From SMWC01 sp045561055 (lineage in GTDB: Bacteria; Pseudomonadota; Gammaproteobacteria; Steroidobacterales; Rariloculaceae), in assembly GCA_045561055.1 (NCBI GenBank), contig JBJKYL010000017.1:248001-312000 (forward strand): a stretch of DNA of 64,000 bases, in the 5' to 3' direction. The notes under the pieces were generated by a model. It made no database searches. It was not told the DNA's origin and was given only the letters and a program-made list of their open reading frames with translations. The position numbers and the translations under genes were made by a program. Below, piece by piece: positions 63,045 through 64,000 of the stretch. The first letter of the stretch is position 1, and each line of letters starts with the position of its first letter.

Positions 63045-63416
63045 ATGAAACCACTAACTCTGCTGGTGCTAGGCTTAATTAGCCTGTCGGCTTACCAAAC
63101 TAACGCCCATACCCGACTCGCAGCTGCCATGCCCGCAGACTCCACAATCTCGCCCACGTCACCGGAGGAAATTGTGCTGAAATTCAACACTAAAGTTCGG
63201 CTACTATCGGTCAAGCTAGCCAACGTCGACGGTACGATAATCGAGCTTGGACCGACCCCAGAAGAAATTGGAATGGAGTTCAGTCTTCGGATCATAGTTG
63301 AATTGGCACCCGGTGAATATTTAACCTCCTGGCGGGCCGTCGGCGCTGACACACACGCTGTATCAGGCGAGCTTAGTTTCACGGTTACTGGCCAGAAAAT
63401 AGCGGCAAGCCACTAA
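63045..63416 (+). CDS. CopC-like periplasmic copper-binding protein
   Basis: A 123-residue exported protein. Signal peptide to about residue 21 (SAYQTNA), giving mature HTRLAAAMPADSTI, where His1 is the copper ligand of CopC proteins. The barrel continues SPEEIVLKFNTKVRLLSVKL and ends SWRAVGADTHAVSGELSFTV, containing the second-site D-x-H. Start at ATG 63045; a TTG upstream is in frame but adds only four residues. copD follows. Confidence 0.88.
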   Translation: MKPLTLLVLGLISLSAYQTNAHTRLAAAMPADSTISPTSPEEIVLKFNTKVRLLSVKLANVDGTIIELGPTPEEIGMEFSLRIIVELAPGEYLTSWRAVGADTHAVSGELSFTVTGQKIAASH

Positions 63417-63435
63417 ATATCGGCTGAAAGAAATT

Positions 63436-64000
63436 TTGATAACCGCGCCAGATGTCGTCGTTATCGGCCTACGCGGGCTAAGCTTCATCGCGTTATTTCA
63501 AGCTACAGGATGCGTGATTTTTCTCTGGCTTTTTCGTCTTGAACTAAAAAACGTAGAAAGTGATTTATCCCGACTCATTCGGGTCGCCACATACGGTGCC
63601 ATTGTATTAACCATCGCGCATCATTTCTTTGGGCCAGCTCGATTAACCGGATCCTTCAACGAAGTGTTTGACCTATCATTGCAAGTATTTCTTCTCCAAT
63701 CTAGCGCGGGATCGGCGCACGCACTACGTATCGCTGGACTGATGCTCATTATCTTTAGTGTTCGACCGACATCTTCCCTTAACACGCGGGTAGCCATGCT
63801 CGGAGTTTTCCTAACGCTAGGATCATTCGTGATAATGGGGCACACAACAACACATATGCCGCGCCTATTTTTGAGTCCCCTTCTTTTTCTTCACGTTAGT
63901 ATCCTCGCGTTTTGGTTCGGCTCTTTGCTTCCGCTTATTCACGTTACAGAGGTCGAGGAAAAATCTGTTAGCGGCGCACTACTAACCCGCTTCTCGGCTA
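63436..64000 (+). CDS. CopD-like membrane copper-resistance protein (partial, runs off the end)
   Basis: The frame is open from TTG 63436 to the window end (188 codons), with no ATG or GTG before the first helix. It reads VVVIGLRGLSFIALFQATGCVIFLWLF, then helices around ATYGAIVLTIAHHF, HALRIAGLMLIIFSV, and LGSFVIMGHTTTHMPR, SILAFWFGSLLPLIHV. Length, helices and the adjacent copC fit the CopD/YcnJ family. GAAAG precedes the TTG. Confidence 0.8.
   Translation, partial: MITAPDVVVIGLRGLSFIALFQATGCVIFLWLFRLELKNVESDLSRLIRVATYGAIVLTIAHHFFGPARLTGSFNEVFDLSLQVFLLQSSAGSAHALRIAGLMLIIFSVRPTSSLNTRVAMLGVFLTLGSFVIMGHTTTHMPRLFLSPLLFLHVSILAFWFGSLLPLIHVTEVEEKSVSGALLTRFSA

Overview
The window reads as a chromosomal segment of a free-living, probably marine, gammaproteobacterium. 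Three things point there: the block infC-rpmI-rplT-pheS-pheT-ihfA-merR-tRNA-Pro, the acpP-fabF-mltG-tmk-holB block, and a fused aspartokinase/diaminopimelate decarboxylase of the kind known from Xanthomonas-like lineages. The taxon below class level is inference. I see no prophage, insertion sequence or CRISPR array.

Layout. 1-4.4 kb: an exported molybdopterin oxidoreductase, an exported metallo-beta-lactamase-fold protein whose metal ligands have been lost, and a tandem pair of exported DUF6152-type proteins. 4.4-5.0 kb: gene relics beside tRNA-Asn. 5.1-8.4 kb: divergent aspartate aminotransferase and uvrB, then tRNA-Val. 9.0-14.4 kb: the infC to ihfA/merR block, lacking its usual first gene thrS, ending at tRNA-Pro. 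14.4-19.4 kb: a truncated reductase gene, ilvD, and the bifunctional lysA/lysC gene behind an attenuator-like leader. 19.5-26.4 kb: a minus-strand branched-chain amino-acid operon ilvC-leuA-ilvE-leuC-leuD-leuB, preceded by a promoter, a leader peptide rich in Leu/Ile/Val codons and an intrinsic terminator, the hallmarks of ribosome-mediated attenuation.

26.8-33.4 kb: a seven-gene TonB-type energy transduction operon (DUF3450, long ExbB, short ExbB, two ExbD, TonB, TPR protein) followed by a two-domain sulfurtransferase that has no canonical start codon. 33.9-37.6 kb: a YceI protein, an orphan TRAP binding protein, an NfeD-like protein and an AlaA-type aminotransferase. 37.6-43.6 kb: an AddB/AddA-like nuclease-helicase pair. 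43.6-50.3 kb: a serine hydrolase and the type II secretion genes gspG-H-I-J-K-L-M-N on the minus strand. 50.6-55.8 kb: fabG, acpP, fabF, mltG, tmk, holB. 56-64 kb: an exo/endonuclease-phosphatase protein, a small lipoprotein, an M48 protease, a poorly conserved patch with a glycine-rich lipoprotein peptidase and a small membrane protein, an Uup-type ABC-F ATPase, and copC/copD-like genes running off the end.

The most interesting signals are regulatory. Two leaders, before ilvC (minus strand) and before the lysA/lysC gene (plus strand), each combine a short reading frame carrying codons for the end product of the pathway, an intrinsic terminator, and an upstream copy of the terminator 3' arm lying inside the reading frame and able to form an antiterminator. 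Other points are an ATC start for infC, a 10-bp palindromic core shared by two distant intergenic sites, a 19-bp tandem repeat spanning a stop codon, and gene relics on the 3' side of all three tRNA genes.
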